64,000 nucleotides of DNA, taken from assembly GCF_003318275.1 (NCBI RefSeq), contig NZ_QOCH01000010.1:124001-188000 (forward strand), in the 5' to 3' direction. The translations under genes were made by a program, and so were the position numbers. Origin of the DNA: Marinobacter sp. F3R11 (lineage in GTDB: Bacteria; Pseudomonadota; Gammaproteobacteria; Pseudomonadales; Oleiphilaceae). Shown here piece by piece: positions 53,220-63,433 of this stretch; positions within the stretch are counted from its first letter, which is position 1, and each line of letters begins with the position of its first letter. A model generated the notes under the pieces. That model was given only the letters and a program-made list of their open reading frames with translations, did not search any database and had not been told where the DNA came from.

Positions 53220-54286
53220 ACTTCCTCCGGTCTGCTTTTGCAGGACTCAATCTCGCGAATAAATGCTTCAATATCAGCGAATGCCTCTTCAGCAGCCGGT
53301 AATACCGGAGTGAAGATCTGCCAGACGTGAACCATGCCAGACCAGGTGTGCAGGTCCACTCGTGAGCCTTGATTTTTTGCCTTGGTGGCATATCGCCTGG
53401 CATTGTCCAGTAGCATTTCCGAGTCACTGGCCTGAATCAGAGTTGGAGGCAGGTTGGCAAGGTTTCCCCGAAGTGGTGATGCAACAGGACTGGTCGGGGA
53501 AATACGGAAGGCAGCAAGCGTTGCCCACCAGATAACCGGTAGTGGTATTTTCGACAAGCCTCCGAATATCGGTCCCAGCATTGCATCTGTTGCGATGTTA
53601 TTGCGATTACTGGGTGCGGTCAGCGTCAGGTCTGTAGACGGTGACATAGCAACAGCGCAGTCTGCTTGGCGCAGACCGCTGTCCCGGATCCAGGCCAGAA
53701 GCCCAAGAGTATGGCTGCCACCGGCGGAATCTCCCGCTACCATAACAAATGTGGCCTCACTCATGCCGTCAGGGCCATTCTCTGTCACCCAGGTGTAAGC
53801 AATTCGACAATCGCGCACACCGTCCATAAACCTGTGTTCTGGCATAAGGCGATAATCTACGGCAAAGACGGCGGCATTGGCGACGTGAGATAGACGATCA
53901 GTGATGGCCCTGTGGCTTCGCGGACTGCCAGCCGCCCAGGCTCCCCCGTGAATATAGAGAACCCGCCGCCGGGTGTCTGCGCCCGGAGCTATGACCCATT
54001 CCCCGTTCGGGCTGGTGCAGTGCCTGAACTCTGATTCGAACTCCAGTCCATCGCTCAGGCTCTCCATGTGCTCTCGCATAGAGTTCAGTCGTGCTTTGCC
54101 GCGTAGACCTTTACCTGCTTTGCCCATGTCGCGAATACGTTCCAGAACCTTCTGGTTTTCCGGGCCCGGGCTTGTCTCTCTCACGGAATAGGTTTCCTTA
54201 TCCAGATAAGACAAATCCTCCGTGCGAAACAGAAACACAGTCAAGGCAACGATGAGTAAAACAAGGGTAGCGATAATCCAGAACAT
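53210..54286 (-). CDS. Alpha/beta hydrolase, HSL-type esterase
   Basis: An esterase of about 358 residues with one N-terminal membrane helix (MFWIIATLVLLIVALTVFLF). The oxyanion motif is HGGAWAAG, followed by VDYRLMPEH, and the nucleophile elbow is GDSAGGS. These are hallmarks of the hormone-sensitive lipase family. The catalytic His is likely in SGMVHVW near the C-terminus. The start at 54286 places the membrane helix first; an in-frame ATG 45 bases upstream adds 15 residues. Substrate unknown. Confidence 0.88.
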   Translation of the reverse strand: MFWIIATLVLLIVALTVFLFRTEDLSYLDKETYSVRETSPGPENQKVLERIRDMGKAGKGLRGKARLNSMREHMESLSDGLEFESEFRHCTSPNGEWVIAPGADTRRRVLYIHGGAWAAGSPRSHRAITDRLSHVANAAVFAVDYRLMPEHRFMDGVRDCRIAYTWVTENGPDGMSEATFVMVAGDSAGGSHTLGLLAWIRDSGLRQADCAVAMSPSTDLTLTAPSNRNNIATDAMLGPIFGGLSKIPLPVIWWATLAAFRISPTSPVASPLRGNLANLPPTLIQASDSEMLLDNARRYATKAKNQGSRVDLHTWSGMVHVWQIFTPVLPAAEEAFADIEAFIREIESCKSRPEEVQT

Positions 54287-54401
54287 GAGTTGTCCGTATG
54301 CTGAGAGTTGGCCCTGGTACCGTGGGCACACTATGCTTGGATATAAAGGATCGCAGATTTTTGTGATTTATGCCTCCCCATGTCACTAAAGGAGACGGGC
54401 G

Positions 54402-54716
54402 TTGCAGATTGCTTACAAGGCTGGAGATATTACTGAGGCGCATATCGTTGCGGGGCTGCTGAATGCTCACAATATTGAAACATACGTGGGTGGTCATTAC
54501 CTGCAGGGAGCAATGGGGGAAATTGGCACAACCGGTTTCAGTAATGTTCACGTCGAGGACGAGGATCTGTATCAGGCGCGGCAACTGATAGCTGAGTATG
54601 AGGCAAATGAGTGTGCTGGAGTGGTCGGGGGCAGCGAAGATGACAAGCCGGATTCGTATGCACGCTGGTTTTTGTTGATTGTGGCTGTACTGGTGCTGGT
54701 CTGGTTAAATTTTTAA
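54402..54716 (+). CDS. DUF2007-type small protein with C-terminal anchor
   Basis: A 104-residue protein. The N-terminal 65 residues fit the DUF2007 'putative signal transducing protein' pattern (AYKAGDITEAHIVAGLLNAHNI then YQARQLIAEYE). A C-terminal hydrophobic segment (WFLLIVAVLVLVWLNF) may anchor it. The start is TTG at 54402 after AAGGAG. Single gene between divergent and convergent neighbours. Confidence 0.8.
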   Translation: MQIAYKAGDITEAHIVAGLLNAHNIETYVGGHYLQGAMGEIGTTGFSNVHVEDEDLYQARQLIAEYEANECAGVVGGSEDDKPDSYARWFLLIVAVLVLVWLNF

Positions 54717-54736
54717 ACCCGCCCATTCAGTGTCGC

Positions 54737-55666
54737 CTAGCGTTTGATGCTGCGCTGCCTTGGCTTTCCGGCTTTCGGGCGCTTTGCCGGCTTTGTTTTT
54801 TTGCCCGCGGTGGGCCGGGCTCCAGGGGGCCTTGATCCGGCTTTTGCGCCTGTCTTGTATCCTGTACTTTGAGGTTTTGGCGGGCGTTTGGACTTACTGG
54901 AAGCTTTCTTTCTTGCTGCTGAAGCTTCTTCCGGGTTGCCCTCGGAAGATGAATCACGAATTGCGTCAAACAGGTCTGCCAGTTCTTTCTCCGTAAGATC
55001 CCGCCACTGACCTGTGGCCAGGCCTTTGAGGTTGACGTTCATAATACGGACGCGTTCAAGCCGGGTTACTTCATATCCGAAATATTCACTCATTCTGCGA
55101 ATCTGGCGGTTCAGCCCCTGCACCAGTGTTATGCGAAATACAAAACGGCTCTCCTGTACCACCTTGCACTTTTTGGTCATGGTACCGAGGATAGGGACTC
55201 CTCCTGCCATTCCCTGAATAAACGATTTGGTGATGGGTTTGTCGACGGTCACAACGTATTCTTTTTCATGGTTGTTGCCAGCGCGCAGAATCTTATTGAC
55301 CAGGTCGCCGTTGCTGGTCATGAAAATCAGCCCTTGCGAATCTTTGTCGAGTCGCCCGATAGGGAAAATGCGTTCACTGTGGCCAACAAAACGCTGAATG
55401 TTGTACTTTTCCGCATCGTCTGTCGTGCTGACGATACCAACAGGCTTGTTCAGTGCGATGAATACCAGATCTTCTTCCGCGCGGGGCTCAATAATCTGGC
55501 CGTTTACCCTGACTGTGTCGGTGGGCAATACCTGGTCGCCTACAGTGGCTCGTTTACCATTGATATAGACATTGCCCTGTTCAATGTAACGATCGGCCTC
55601 CCGGCGGGAACACATGCCGCTTTCGCTGATGTATTTGTTGAGGCGGGTAGAGTGATTGCTGGTCAT
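54737..55666 (-). CDS. rluF: 23S rRNA pseudouridine synthase RluF
   Basis: An S4 RNA-binding domain (residues 8-60, [21 protein letters not shown]) precedes an RsuA/RluB-type synthase domain with the catalytic motif [26 protein letters not shown] and [13 protein letters not shown] follow the RluF pattern, so modification of 23S rRNA near U2604 is expected. A strongly basic tail of about 60 residues (Lys, Pro, Gly, Arg-rich) extends past the catalytic domain and may bind rRNA. At 309 residues it is slightly longer than usual because of that tail. Confidence 0.92.
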   Translation of the reverse strand: MTSNHSTRLNKYISESGMCSRREADRYIEQGNVYINGKRATVGDQVLPTDTVRVNGQIIEPRAEEDLVFIALNKPVGIVSTTDDAEKYNIQRFVGHSERIFPIGRLDKDSQGLIFMTSNGDLVNKILRAGNNHEKEYVVTVDKPITKSFIQGMAGGVPILGTMTKKCKVVQESRFVFRITLVQGLNRQIRRMSEYFGYEVTRLERVRIMNVNLKGLATGQWRDLTEKELADLFDAIRDSSSEGNPEEASAARKKASSKSKRPPKPQSTGYKTGAKAGSRPPGARPTAGKKTKPAKRPKAGKPRQRSIKR

Positions 55667-55814
55667 CGATTATCCGATTGAGTATCTGGTGGGGGCATCA
55701 TAACAGGCGGTTGGTGCTCCCGCAGCCTGCCGGTTGGTGCTTTGGTGCCGTGTCTGCCATTCTTTTGCGTCTGGCAGCATTCGTCAGGCTGAGGTTTACT
55801 ATGAAGGGGAACAC

Positions 55815-56507
55815 TTGCTGGAACGGACTGTGGTAATGGAAAAAGCTTCAGAGAGCAACGTCTGTGTAGGATCTTCCTGCTCTGTTTGTGGAAATCGCCC
55901 GCTGGCCAGCTTTCGGGTGATAGACGGTCGTGAATATCTGCGTTGCCCGAACTGCGAAGCTACGATCATGGCGCAGACAAGCTGGCTGGCACCGGATGAG
56001 GAGCGAGCGATTTATGGTCTTCATCATAACGAACCGGGTGACCCGGGATACCGGGCTTTTCTCAACAAGCTTGCTTTGCCTTTGCTTGACCTCATTGAGC
56101 CCGGTGATTCAGGGCTGGATTTTGGCTGTGGCCCCGGCCCGGCACTGGCAGAGATGCTGCGAGAAGCAGAGATGGATGTGGCGCTTTACGATCCTTTTTT
56201 CTATCCGTCCGATACCGCGCTGAGTTGCCAATACGACTTCATTACCTGCACAGAGGTAGTTGAGCACCTGCATCGCCCTGAAAAAGTCTTCAGTCAACTG
56301 GATGGCTTATTAAAGCCCGGGGCCTGGCTCGGCGTTATGACGTGTTTTCAGACTTGTGATGACCGGTTTGATAACTGGCACTATCGGAGGGATCCAACCC
56401 ACGTAGTGTTTTATCGTGAGGCGACACTGGCTCTTGTGGGCAAACGCCTGGGCTGGACTATGTCAGTGCCACGAAAGGATGTGGTGATATTCCGTAAGCC
56501 ATTATGA
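55815..56507 (+). CDS. Class I SAM methyltransferase with N-terminal zinc ribbon
   Basis: A protein of about 230 residues. A four-cysteine ribbon (CSVCGNRP, then CPNCEATI) precedes a Rossmann methyltransferase domain with the SAM motif LDFGCGPGPAL. CTEVVEHLHRPEKV follows. The substrate is unknown; ribbon-containing methyltransferases often act on RNA, protein or small molecules. TTG at 55815 after AAGGGG and ATG at 55836 are both plausible starts. A GC-rich hairpin follows the stop codon. Confidence 0.82.
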   Translation: MLERTVVMEKASESNVCVGSSCSVCGNRPLASFRVIDGREYLRCPNCEATIMAQTSWLAPDEERAIYGLHHNEPGDPGYRAFLNKLALPLLDLIEPGDSGLDFGCGPGPALAEMLREAEMDVALYDPFFYPSDTALSCQYDFITCTEVVEHLHRPEKVFSQLDGLLKPGAWLGVMTCFQTCDDRFDNWHYRRDPTHVVFYREATLALVGKRLGWTMSVPRKDVVIFRKPL

Positions 56508-56509
56508 GT

Positions 56510-56530
56510 CCGGGGGCGATATGCCCCCGG
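56510..56530. terminator. GC-rich hairpin between convergent genes
   Basis: Perfect 8-base arms CCGGGGGC/GCCCCCGG around GATAT, three bases after the methyltransferase stop. There is no T-tract, so it may be a weak or factor-assisted terminator for both convergent genes. Confidence 0.55.
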
Positions 56531-56546
56531 TCTATATGTACCGACG

Positions 56547-57854
56547 TTATAGCCAGGTAAGGCCCACGCTGATGATCACTCCTGTGATTATCAGCAGCAT
56601 AAGGCAATACCCCATAATGTCTTTCGCTTTGAGCCCGGCAATAGCGAGTACCGGCAGCGCCCAGAAGGGTTGCAGCAGGTTAGTCCAGGCATCGCCCCAG
56701 GCAACGGCCATGGCAACTCGTGGGATGCTGGCGCCAAGTTCCTGAGCTGCCGGTAACATGACCGGAGCCTGCACGGCCCACTGGCCACCACCGGAAGGGA
56801 CAAAAATATTCACCAGGCCTGCGCTGATAAAACTCCAGAAAGGCAGGCTTTGTGCTGTTGCAATGGATACAAAACCGGATGAAATACTGGCTGCAAGGCC
56901 TGAGGCTGTCATCACCCCCATGATCCCGGCATAGAATGGGAACTGAATAACAATACCTGAACCTCCTTTGACCGCTTCATTCAGGCTGCCGAGAAGTCTT
57001 TTGGGCGTCTGATGCAGAATGATTGCAAGGAACAGGAACATGAAGTTCACGATATTAAGGTTCAGTCCGCCACCATTCATAAAATACTGAAAAATAAACG
57101 CAATACCGCTGAAACCAACAAGCCAGGCCAGCGTCCTGCTATTTTCGAGATGATCCGCAGGGCGGTTGATAGAAATGCTTGTGTCAGGCTCGTCATCAAG
57201 TATGGCAGGGTCTACGTGAATGCTGTCTTCTTCTGAGGGCAGCATCAGGCGATTAACCAAAGGAACAACAATAAATAACGCCACGATGATCGCAAGGTTG
57301 AAAAAAGCAAAGATGGTTTCGCCAGTACCAATAACGCCGATTACGTCGGCGGTAAAGTGCCCTTCAGTTGCTATAACCAGCGGGATTGAGCCGGCAAGAC
57401 CGCCGTGCCATACGATAAAGCCAGAGTAGGCGCTGGCTATCAGCAATGGGTAATGAACCTTGATTTGCCGGGCCAGTGCCTTGGCGAAGAGAGCGCCGAC
57501 AACCAGGCCAAATCCCCAGTTAATCCAGCTTGCGATAAGCGCTACAAAGGTTACCAGCACTATGGCCTGGCCCGGTGTGCTTGCAAGCGCTGCAACCCGG
57601 TTCAGTATTCCCCGTACGAACGGCGTGCTGGCCAACATAAACCCGGTAACAAGAACAAGCAGCATCTGCATGGAGAAGGTCAGGAGGCTCCAGAAGCCAT
57701 TCCCCCACATTTCGATTACGGCCATGGGGCCGTGACCTTCAAACGCCATGGCAGCGATGAAGGCGAAGAGAGTGAGAATCAGTACAAAAATATAGGGATC
57801 CGGCAGATACTTATCCACCAGTTTGACCATGGGCCGGGCAGCTCTATCAAGCAT
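56547..57854 (-). CDS. Short-chain fatty acid transporter, AtoE family
   Basis: A polytopic inner-membrane protein of about 435 residues with 10 or more helices, matching the AtoE family of short-chain fatty acid carriers. Conserved blocks are KYLPDPYIFVLILT near the N-terminus, ASWINWGFGLVVGAL, and FVPSGGGQWAVQAPVM with WGDAWTNLLQPFWALP. The ATG at 57854 follows AAGGAGC; a longer reading from 57887 is less likely. No atoDAB genes are adjacent. It could import butyrate/acetoacetate-type substrates for the acyl-CoA genes elsewhere in the window. Confidence 0.9.
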   Translation of the reverse strand: MLDRAARPMVKLVDKYLPDPYIFVLILTLFAFIAAMAFEGHGPMAVIEMWGNGFWSLLTFSMQMLLVLVTGFMLASTPFVRGILNRVAALASTPGQAIVLVTFVALIASWINWGFGLVVGALFAKALARQIKVHYPLLIASAYSGFIVWHGGLAGSIPLVIATEGHFTADVIGVIGTGETIFAFFNLAIIVALFIVVPLVNRLMLPSEEDSIHVDPAILDDEPDTSISINRPADHLENSRTLAWLVGFSGIAFIFQYFMNGGGLNLNIVNFMFLFLAIILHQTPKRLLGSLNEAVKGGSGIVIQFPFYAGIMGVMTASGLAASISSGFVSIATAQSLPFWSFISAGLVNIFVPSGGGQWAVQAPVMLPAAQELGASIPRVAMAVAWGDAWTNLLQPFWALPVLAIAGLKAKDIMGYCLMLLIITGVIISVGLTWL

Positions 57855-57996
57855 TGGTTCGCTCCTTGTTTTTATTGAAATTGGCATAGGGGAGCTTAGA
57901 TGCCGCTCAGGGAAAAAGCCAAACCGAAAGGAGCTGGAAGAAGGTGCAGGGAATGGTTGGGCAAAAAGGCGGTGTCTGCCGTCAGAACAGGGAGCT

Positions 57997-59442
57997 TCAG
58001 AATGTTGAAAGCCCGGTTGCTTCCATCACACGATAGCGCCAGTAACGCAGTGTTGAATCGTCGGCCCAGTAATCATAGGGGAGGCTCATGACTGGATCGC
58101 TGTCCGGTCCTGATTGCCACTGTCGTTCGAAAAAGTCAGTGGCTTTTGTGGCAACGGCGGAGTTTGTGGGGATAGAAACCCAGACATCGGTTTCCAGGTT
58201 CAGATCGTCAAGATTGCGCCGGGTAAAGTTGGCTGAGCCGAGCAGTAGCTCGGTCTGGTTATCCGGCTGACGCAGGATCAGTAACTTGCTGTGGCATTGT
58301 TCTCCAACCGTGTTGCACCAGCGGACAGGAATACCTGCTTCATGCAGTTCGAGGGCAACCTGACGGTTGGGAATGCCACTTTTCTGGTGGCCGAATGCTT
58401 CATTGTTAGCGTCGAGAAGTACGCGCAGGCTTGCGCCGCGTTCATGGGCATCAAGCAGGGCGGCAACAATCTTCCTGTGAGAGAGGTAGAAAAATGCAAG
58501 GTCCAGGCGGCTCCCGCTCTGGGCTTCGGAAATCATCTGAAGGGCGGAATCAAGAATGGCTGACTCTGTTTTTACCGCAACCTTGCCGACCGCTGGCGAA
58601 CCTGCTGCCTTGCCTGTCCCAGCGGTGCTGATCAGTCTGTTCAGCTCGGGACTGGACTGGCCTGACATGTTCAGAACTGCTAGTTCGGTTTTCAGGATGT
58701 CGGTTACTGCAGGACCGGTAAAACTGATGGCTATGTTGCTGTGCCGGCTGCTGCCATCATGAGGGTTGGCGGAGGTTACGAGGGCGCGTAAATTCTGCCC
58801 TTCGTCTGTCACCAGAACTTTCCGATGGTTTGCCTTGAAGTTTGGCAGAGCAAGGTAGCTCCGGATGGTGACAGGCTCTGTTCCCAGTGCGTTTGGCAGC
58901 CAGCCAGCTTCAGCGTTATTACCGAACCACTGACAGCAGAGTCTCCAGATTGCAGACCATGCTGGATTACTGTCTCTCAGTGCCCGCAGGTTGGTTTCTG
59001 TTACCGGGATGCCAGCCTCGCGGAGGGCCTGGAACCAGGGCGAAACCGAGCCGCCATAAAAAGTATTCAGTGGATCGGAGATGACCACTATTTCCAGCCC
59101 GGGTTGTTCGGTCTTTCGCCTGATCAGAGCTTCGGTAAGCTGTTGTGACAGGTGCCTGTGTTCCACGCCTTCAGGCTGACTGCTGTTGAACAGGAACATG
59201 TCGACAAGAACAAAGGATCTGGCCTGGCCGATAAGGCGCAGTATTTCGTCGAAAATTTCATGATCACGACTTTCTGAACCATCTTTGTAGTGATAGGTCG
59301 AATCTACCAGCAGTGTTGCGTCTCTCAGGGGTAGTACATCGCCGCTGTGGCTGATGCCGGCAGGCAGGGCTTTGTGGCTGTGATAAAAGCCGACGCCGAC
59401 CAGCATCAGACCAATAATTGCGAGCAATACCTTCAAAGTCAT
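57997..59442 (-). CDS. Phospholipase D-like protein
   Basis: A 481-residue protein with one N-terminal membrane helix (MTLKVLLAIIGLMLVGVGFY) and two PLD half-sites: HRKVLVTDEG near residue 210 and HSKLLI followed by GSANFTRRN near residue 400. Both catalytic His-Lys pairs are present. The topology suggests an anchored enzyme facing the periplasm, like cardiolipin synthase relatives, but the sequence between the motifs is not that of Cls. Activity may be on phospholipids or nucleic acid. It ends 142 bases before the transporter start. Confidence 0.87.
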   Translation of the reverse strand: MTLKVLLAIIGLMLVGVGFYHSHKALPAGISHSGDVLPLRDATLLVDSTYHYKDGSESRDHEIFDEILRLIGQARSFVLVDMFLFNSSQPEGVEHRHLSQQLTEALIRRKTEQPGLEIVVISDPLNTFYGGSVSPWFQALREAGIPVTETNLRALRDSNPAWSAIWRLCCQWFGNNAEAGWLPNALGTEPVTIRSYLALPNFKANHRKVLVTDEGQNLRALVTSANPHDGSSRHSNIAISFTGPAVTDILKTELAVLNMSGQSSPELNRLISTAGTGKAAGSPAVGKVAVKTESAILDSALQMISEAQSGSRLDLAFFYLSHRKIVAALLDAHERGASLRVLLDANNEAFGHQKSGIPNRQVALELHEAGIPVRWCNTVGEQCHSKLLILRQPDNQTELLLGSANFTRRNLDDLNLETDVWVSIPTNSAVATKATDFFERQWQSGPDSDPVMSLPYDYWADDSTLRYWRYRVMEATGLSTF

Positions 59443-59460
59443 AAATCGCCTGGTGCTGTT

Positions 59461-60195
59461 TTAGCCCGATTTGTTTTCAGTGACGAAAGCAGAGAAACGC
59501 TTCAGCAATCCGGATGCCTCTGGAGAATCGGTAACCGAGCTGATCATGGCTTGAGGGTCGGCTCCTTCGAGCTCAAGCTCTGGTGCCTGCACGCCCAGAT
59601 AAGCTTTCATAATCCCTTCAGAAAATTCAGGATGGAACTGCACACCCCATGCGCACTTCCCAACCCTGAATGCCTGATGCGGCTCAAATTCGTTGCGGCC
59701 AAGCAACAAGGCGTCCGGAGGCAATCGCAAAACGGATTGCTTATGGGTGAGCTGTGCTCTGAAAGTGCCAGGCATACCACGGAACAGCGGATCATCCTGG
59801 GCACTGGCCAGCAGCTCGACTTGCCTGGTTCCACTTTCCCTGCCGCGAGGGTGATAGCCTACATCGCCACCCAGAGCGTGTGCCAGAAGCTGGTGTCCGT
59901 AACATACGCCGAGCAGGGGGACGGTTTTATCCACCGCCTGCACCAGCCATTTTGCGGCCTTTTCGCTCCAGGGCTCTCGGTCGCTGACCATGGCGGGGGA
60001 GCCGGTTATGACAATGCCATCCCAGTCGGCAGGATCTGCAGGCAGCTCTCCGGCTTCGGTATTAACCACGGTAAGATCCAGCGCCTTGGACAGCCCACGC
60101 ACAAACCATTCGTCGAAATCACCGAACTGCTCTTTAATGCCCGGATAAGTGCTGCCGGTTTTAAGGATCACTACTCTGGGATTAGGCTGGCTCAC
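59461..60195 (-). CDS. Class I glutamine amidotransferase-like protein
   Basis: A 244-residue GATase1 domain protein of the GMP synthase-like stand-alone type. The nucleophile elbow is [15 protein letters not shown] (Cys near residue 98), and the catalytic His/Glu are in [10 protein letters not shown] near 187. It could be a gamma-glutamyl peptide or amide hydrolase; no synthetase partner is adjacent. GTG at 60195 overlaps the TGA of the YebC-family gene by 4 bases, so the two are coupled. Confidence 0.87.
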   Translation of the reverse strand: MSQPNPRVVILKTGSTYPGIKEQFGDFDEWFVRGLSKALDLTVVNTEAGELPADPADWDGIVITGSPAMVSDREPWSEKAAKWLVQAVDKTVPLLGVCYGHQLLAHALGGDVGYHPRGRESGTRQVELLASAQDDPLFRGMPGTFRAQLTHKQSVLRLPPDALLLGRNEFEPHQAFRVGKCAWGVQFHPEFSEGIMKAYLGVQAPELELEGADPQAMISSVTDSPEASGLLKRFSAFVTENKSG

Positions 60196-60917
60196 TGCTC
60201 TGGCAATTCCGCGTTGTGAAAGATGTTCTGTACGTCGTCCAGTTCATTCAGCATGTCGCAAAACTTCTCGAACATGGGGATGTCATCGCCTTCCACAGGA
60301 GTTGTGGTTTTTGGAAGGAACTGGATTTCGTCTACTTCGAAATCAATATCGGCAAAGGCGTCTGTCAATGCCTGACGAGCTTTGGCGTATTCTGTATTTG
60401 GTGTAAATACAGTGATCCGGCCGTCTTCGTTTTCGATATCAGTCACATCGACATCGGCTTCCATCAGGGCTTCAAGTACGGCGTCTTCGTCTTCACCTTT
60501 GAACACAAAAATTGCACTGTGGTCAAACATGTGTGCAACGGTGCCCGGCGTGCCGATTTTGCACTTGGTCTTGGTGAAGGCCAGGCGAACATCGCCGAAA
60601 GTGCGGTTGGGGTTATCCGTCAGGCAGTCGACGATCACCATGCAGTTGCCGGGGCCGTAACCTTCGTAGCGGGCAGGTGAGTAGTCCTCGGTGGCTCCGC
60701 CCCGGGCTTTCTCTATGGCTTTTTCGATAACGTGAGAGGGTACCTGATCTTTTTTTGCGCGTTCAATCAGGCCTCGTAGTGCCAGGTTGCCATCGGTGTC
60801 CGTTCCGCCGGACTTGGCGCTCATGTATATTTCGCGCCCGTACTTGCTGTACACCTTGGTTTTGGCTGCGGCCGTTTTGGCCATGGATTCTTTGCGGTTC
60901 TGGTAGGCTCTGCCCAT
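60192..60917 (-). CDS. YebC/PmpR-family protein, YeeN subgroup
   Basis: A 241-residue YebC/TACO1-family protein. The start [20 protein letters not shown] is the YeeN subgroup form, lacking the GHSKW start of YebC proper. The central [12 protein letters not shown] and [19 protein letters not shown] are conserved. YebC relatives bind DNA as regulators or act at the ribosome on proline-rich stalls; which applies to this subgroup is not known. It is the first gene of the unit with the GATase gene. Confidence 0.92.
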   Translation of the reverse strand: MGRAYQNRKESMAKTAAAKTKVYSKYGREIYMSAKSGGTDTDGNLALRGLIERAKKDQVPSHVIEKAIEKARGGATEDYSPARYEGYGPGNCMVIVDCLTDNPNRTFGDVRLAFTKTKCKIGTPGTVAHMFDHSAIFVFKGEDEDAVLEALMEADVDVTDIENEDGRITVFTPNTEYAKARQALTDAFADIDFEVDEIQFLPKTTTPVEGDDIPMFEKFCDMLNELDDVQNIFHNAELPEQ

Positions 60918-60977
60918 TTTTGCGCTGCCTCATGCTTGCTGGAGAAAGGGCAGGATTTTACGCAAGAATGGCAGTTT

Positions 60978-61006
60978 GGGACAGGCCTATTTGGTTTGCC
61001 TGTCCC
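60978..61006. terminator. Hairpin downstream of the MBL gene
   Basis: Perfect 9-base arms GGGACAGGC/GCCTGTCCC with an 11-base loop, just past the MBL-fold gene stop on the minus strand. It lacks a T-tract, so termination strength is uncertain. Confidence 0.6.
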
Positions 61007-61014
61007 GCTGGCCT

Positions 61015-61815
61015 TCAGATGCGGTCTGTGGGAGGCCGGTAATTGTCCTGAGTTACCAGGTCAATACCGCACTCTGTATTGCTGACCCAGTTAAGAAACT
61101 GGTCCACCATCGAGCGGCCTTCGAAGCGCTTTCCGTGCTGAGGCACAATCATTTCAACATCCATTTCCCGGATCATATTGGCCCACAGACGGCACACTTT
61201 GTTTGATGCAATATAGCGCCGATGAAACCCCATCATGTGAGGAATATGCTGGTCAAAGTCTGTTACCGGCATGTGATCATCTTTAGCACCCATGGATGCG
61301 CCAAGGTCGCCTGAGAACAGGATTTTCGAAACCGGATCGTAGAACTGCAGATTTCCTACCGAGTGCATGAAATGGGCCGGAAGGCACTGGATATAAGTGT
61401 CGCCGAAGTTTACGTTGGCTCCGGCATCAGGGATGCTGACAATGCGGTCGTAGACGCTGCCGGTGAGTTGGTTGGTTACGTAGCTGGATACGAGGTGTGG
61501 CAGGAATCTGGCCCAGAGTCTGGATGTCACAATTTTCGCGCTGGTGTGCACTATCCAGCGGTCAATAGCACCGATGATGTCCGGGTCCTGGTGCGAAGCA
61601 AATACATAGTCCATATCCCTGAGATTCATGAATTTGGATGCAGCCACTGCAAGCGGTGTATAGGTAAGATCGCCGCCCGGATCAATCAAGGCTTCATGTT
61701 TGCCGTCAACGACGAGAAACTGGTTGGACTGGACACCTTCGCCGGTAACCAGAGAATCGAACATCAGACACTTATGGTGTCCATTATCAAACAGAACAAT
61801 AGGCTCGGCTGCCAT
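61015..61815 (-). CDS. MBL-fold protein with di-iron (ODP-type) ligand set
   Basis: A metallo-beta-lactamase fold protein of about 266 residues. The first metal motif reads SHQDPDIIGAID, an H-x-D-x-D pattern in place of the usual HxHxDH, as in flavodiiron-type oxygen-binding domains. Later ligands are the His in AHFMHS, the Asp in FSGDLG and the His in PQHGKRF. No flavodoxin or rubredoxin domain is attached. An oxygen or NO sensing/reducing role is possible, but this is inferred from the ligands only. ATG at 61815 after GGAG is preferred over 61866. Confidence 0.85.
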   Translation of the reverse strand: MAAEPIVLFDNGHHKCLMFDSLVTGEGVQSNQFLVVDGKHEALIDPGGDLTYTPLAVAASKFMNLRDMDYVFASHQDPDIIGAIDRWIVHTSAKIVTSRLWARFLPHLVSSYVTNQLTGSVYDRIVSIPDAGANVNFGDTYIQCLPAHFMHSVGNLQFYDPVSKILFSGDLGASMGAKDDHMPVTDFDQHIPHMMGFHRRYIASNKVCRLWANMIREMDVEMIVPQHGKRFEGRSMVDQFLNWVSNTECGIDLVTQDNYRPPTDRI

Positions 61816-61965
61816 TTTGATCTCCGCAGAAGAATAGGTGCCAGTAGAAATGGCCGGATAATGCAAGTTGAGCGGAGGTTATAAAATTGACGGATAGCAG
61901 CAGTTGCCTCAGGTCAATTATCTGAGATCCATCAAGTAATGTTTTGTTTCGTTGCGCAGCCGGTG

Positions 61966-62394
61966 CTAGGTCATCTTCGGTATTTGCCGGACTCCCCGAC
62001 GAATGGCCTGCTCCAGAGCCACACGCACCAGTTTTCCTGTGAACGGGACAATATCGTCAAATGAAATGCGATAACGTACACGGGTATGCCCCTCCGGGGT
62101 CTCCTCAAAGCGGATGCGGCCGAGATGGTTGCGGATCAGGCTGAAACTGGTGATGGTATATTCGATCAGCGAGTCAGGTTCGAAGCTGGTTATGGTTTCC
62201 TCAAGGCCAATGGGGCCTATGCCCAGTTTGCGCACAGAGCCGAGACCGTTTGGATCTGCCTGGTTGCTTTCTTTTATCCGCTTTACTGGCGTACCGAGTA
62301 GCTTTCCGAAGCTTTGATGGTCGGCAAACAGTGCAAAAACCTGGCTGCGGGGCAGGTCGAAGGTTTCGTTGATCTCAAAACTATGGGTAGCCAT
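61966..62394 (-). CDS. SRPBCC (polyketide cyclase/START-like) family protein
   Basis: A 142-residue protein of the SRPBCC/START fold, with FEINETFDLPRSQVFALFADHQSF at the start and VALEQAIRRGVRQIPKM as the long C-terminal helix that closes the ligand cavity. Such proteins bind hydrophobic ligands; the ligand is unknown here. It is a single gene, 118 bases from the end of the AraC regulator. That gap contains only a short hairpin. Confidence 0.82.
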   Translation of the reverse strand: MATHSFEINETFDLPRSQVFALFADHQSFGKLLGTPVKRIKESNQADPNGLGSVRKLGIGPIGLEETITSFEPDSLIEYTITSFSLIRNHLGRIRFEETPEGHTRVRYRISFDDIVPFTGKLVRVALEQAIRRGVRQIPKMT

Positions 62395-62512
62395 CAGTAT
62401 TCTCTTGTTGTTGTCGTTTATACCCAGACTAGCCTAGCGGTTAAGTTGTTCCGGAAAAAGTCGCAGTTGGCTGCAGGTTAGGGGCTGATCCATCGTACAG
62501 ATCAGTTTCAGG

Positions 62513-63433
62513 CTAATGCCGTGAGGTGTGCCGGTAGTCCCTCGGTGACTGTCCCATGACTTTTTTGAACAGGCGCGAGAAATAGTAGGCATCGTCATAG
62601 CCAAGGCGGTGGCTGATTTCTGTAAAACTCAGGCTGGTGGCATCCAGCATCTGACAAGCCCTTTCTATTTTCAGGTGAAGGAAGTGCCGGATAGGGGAAG
62701 TGCCTGTCTGCTCTTTATAGCGTGTAGCAAAGTGGGTCGGTGTGAGCCCTGCAAGATCGGCCAGCTGTTCCAGAGTTATGCGCTCATCAAGGTGTTCGCG
62801 CATGTAGTTGTTGATGGTGTCGAGCTCGGCCTGGCCTTCGTGACTGGTTTCATCGATGCTTATGGGCACTGCTGCCATAAGCTGTCGTAAACGATTGGCT
62901 GCGTGAATCAGGCCGTGGGCCCGGAAGCCGGTCTGGCGGACAGAGAGCAGGCCGTTAAAATCCACCAGTAGTCTGGGTTGCCGCCCCAGGTGGCGGATTG
63001 GCGTGGAATCATCAAACCCCATGTACTTGTGAAACTCACTCGCCAGTGGGCCGGTGTAATGTACCCAGTGAATAGTCCAGGGGTTCTCCGGGTCGGCCGT
63101 GTAGCGGTGGTTGGCTCCAGCCGGTAATAGCAGCAGATCTCCGGCTTCTATCGTATGAGGTTCGCCCATCACGTTCAGGAAGGCTTTTCCTTCAGTGCAG
63201 TAAATCAAAAGATTGTCGCGGTGATGTTCCCTGTGCATATGGTGGCCTGTTGCCCGGCGGTAGTGGCCAAAAGCCAGAGGATACAGGTCCCGGGTCAGGG
63301 AATGTTCAGACAAAAGCCTGATGATCGGGGCTGGTACCACATAGCGTATGCTGTCTTTTGGAACTGGCCACTGAGAAGTTTGTATCATATTTAGTGCTGT
63401 TGTTGATTTTATGCCGATCGAAAGATAGTCCAT
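62513..63433 (-). CDS. mmsR: AraC-family regulator, MmsR-like
   Basis: A regulator of about 306 residues. The N-terminal cupin effector domain has [20 protein letters not shown] and [13 protein letters not shown]. The C-terminal AraC domain has two helix-turn-helix units, including [20 protein letters not shown] and [23 protein letters not shown]. Size, domain order and divergence from an mmsA-like gene match MmsR of Pseudomonas, which activates mmsAB for valine breakdown. The exact start is unclear: ATG at 63433 or 63388. The 119-base gap to mmsA should hold the operator. Confidence 0.82.
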   Translation of the reverse strand: MDYLSIGIKSTTALNMIQTSQWPVPKDSIRYVVPAPIIRLLSEHSLTRDLYPLAFGHYRRATGHHMHREHHRDNLLIYCTEGKAFLNVMGEPHTIEAGDLLLLPAGANHRYTADPENPWTIHWVHYTGPLASEFHKYMGFDDSTPIRHLGRQPRLLVDFNGLLSVRQTGFRAHGLIHAANRLRQLMAAVPISIDETSHEGQAELDTINNYMREHLDERITLEQLADLAGLTPTHFATRYKEQTGTSPIRHFLHLKIERACQMLDATSLSFTEISHRLGYDDAYYFSRLFKKVMGQSPRDYRHTSRH

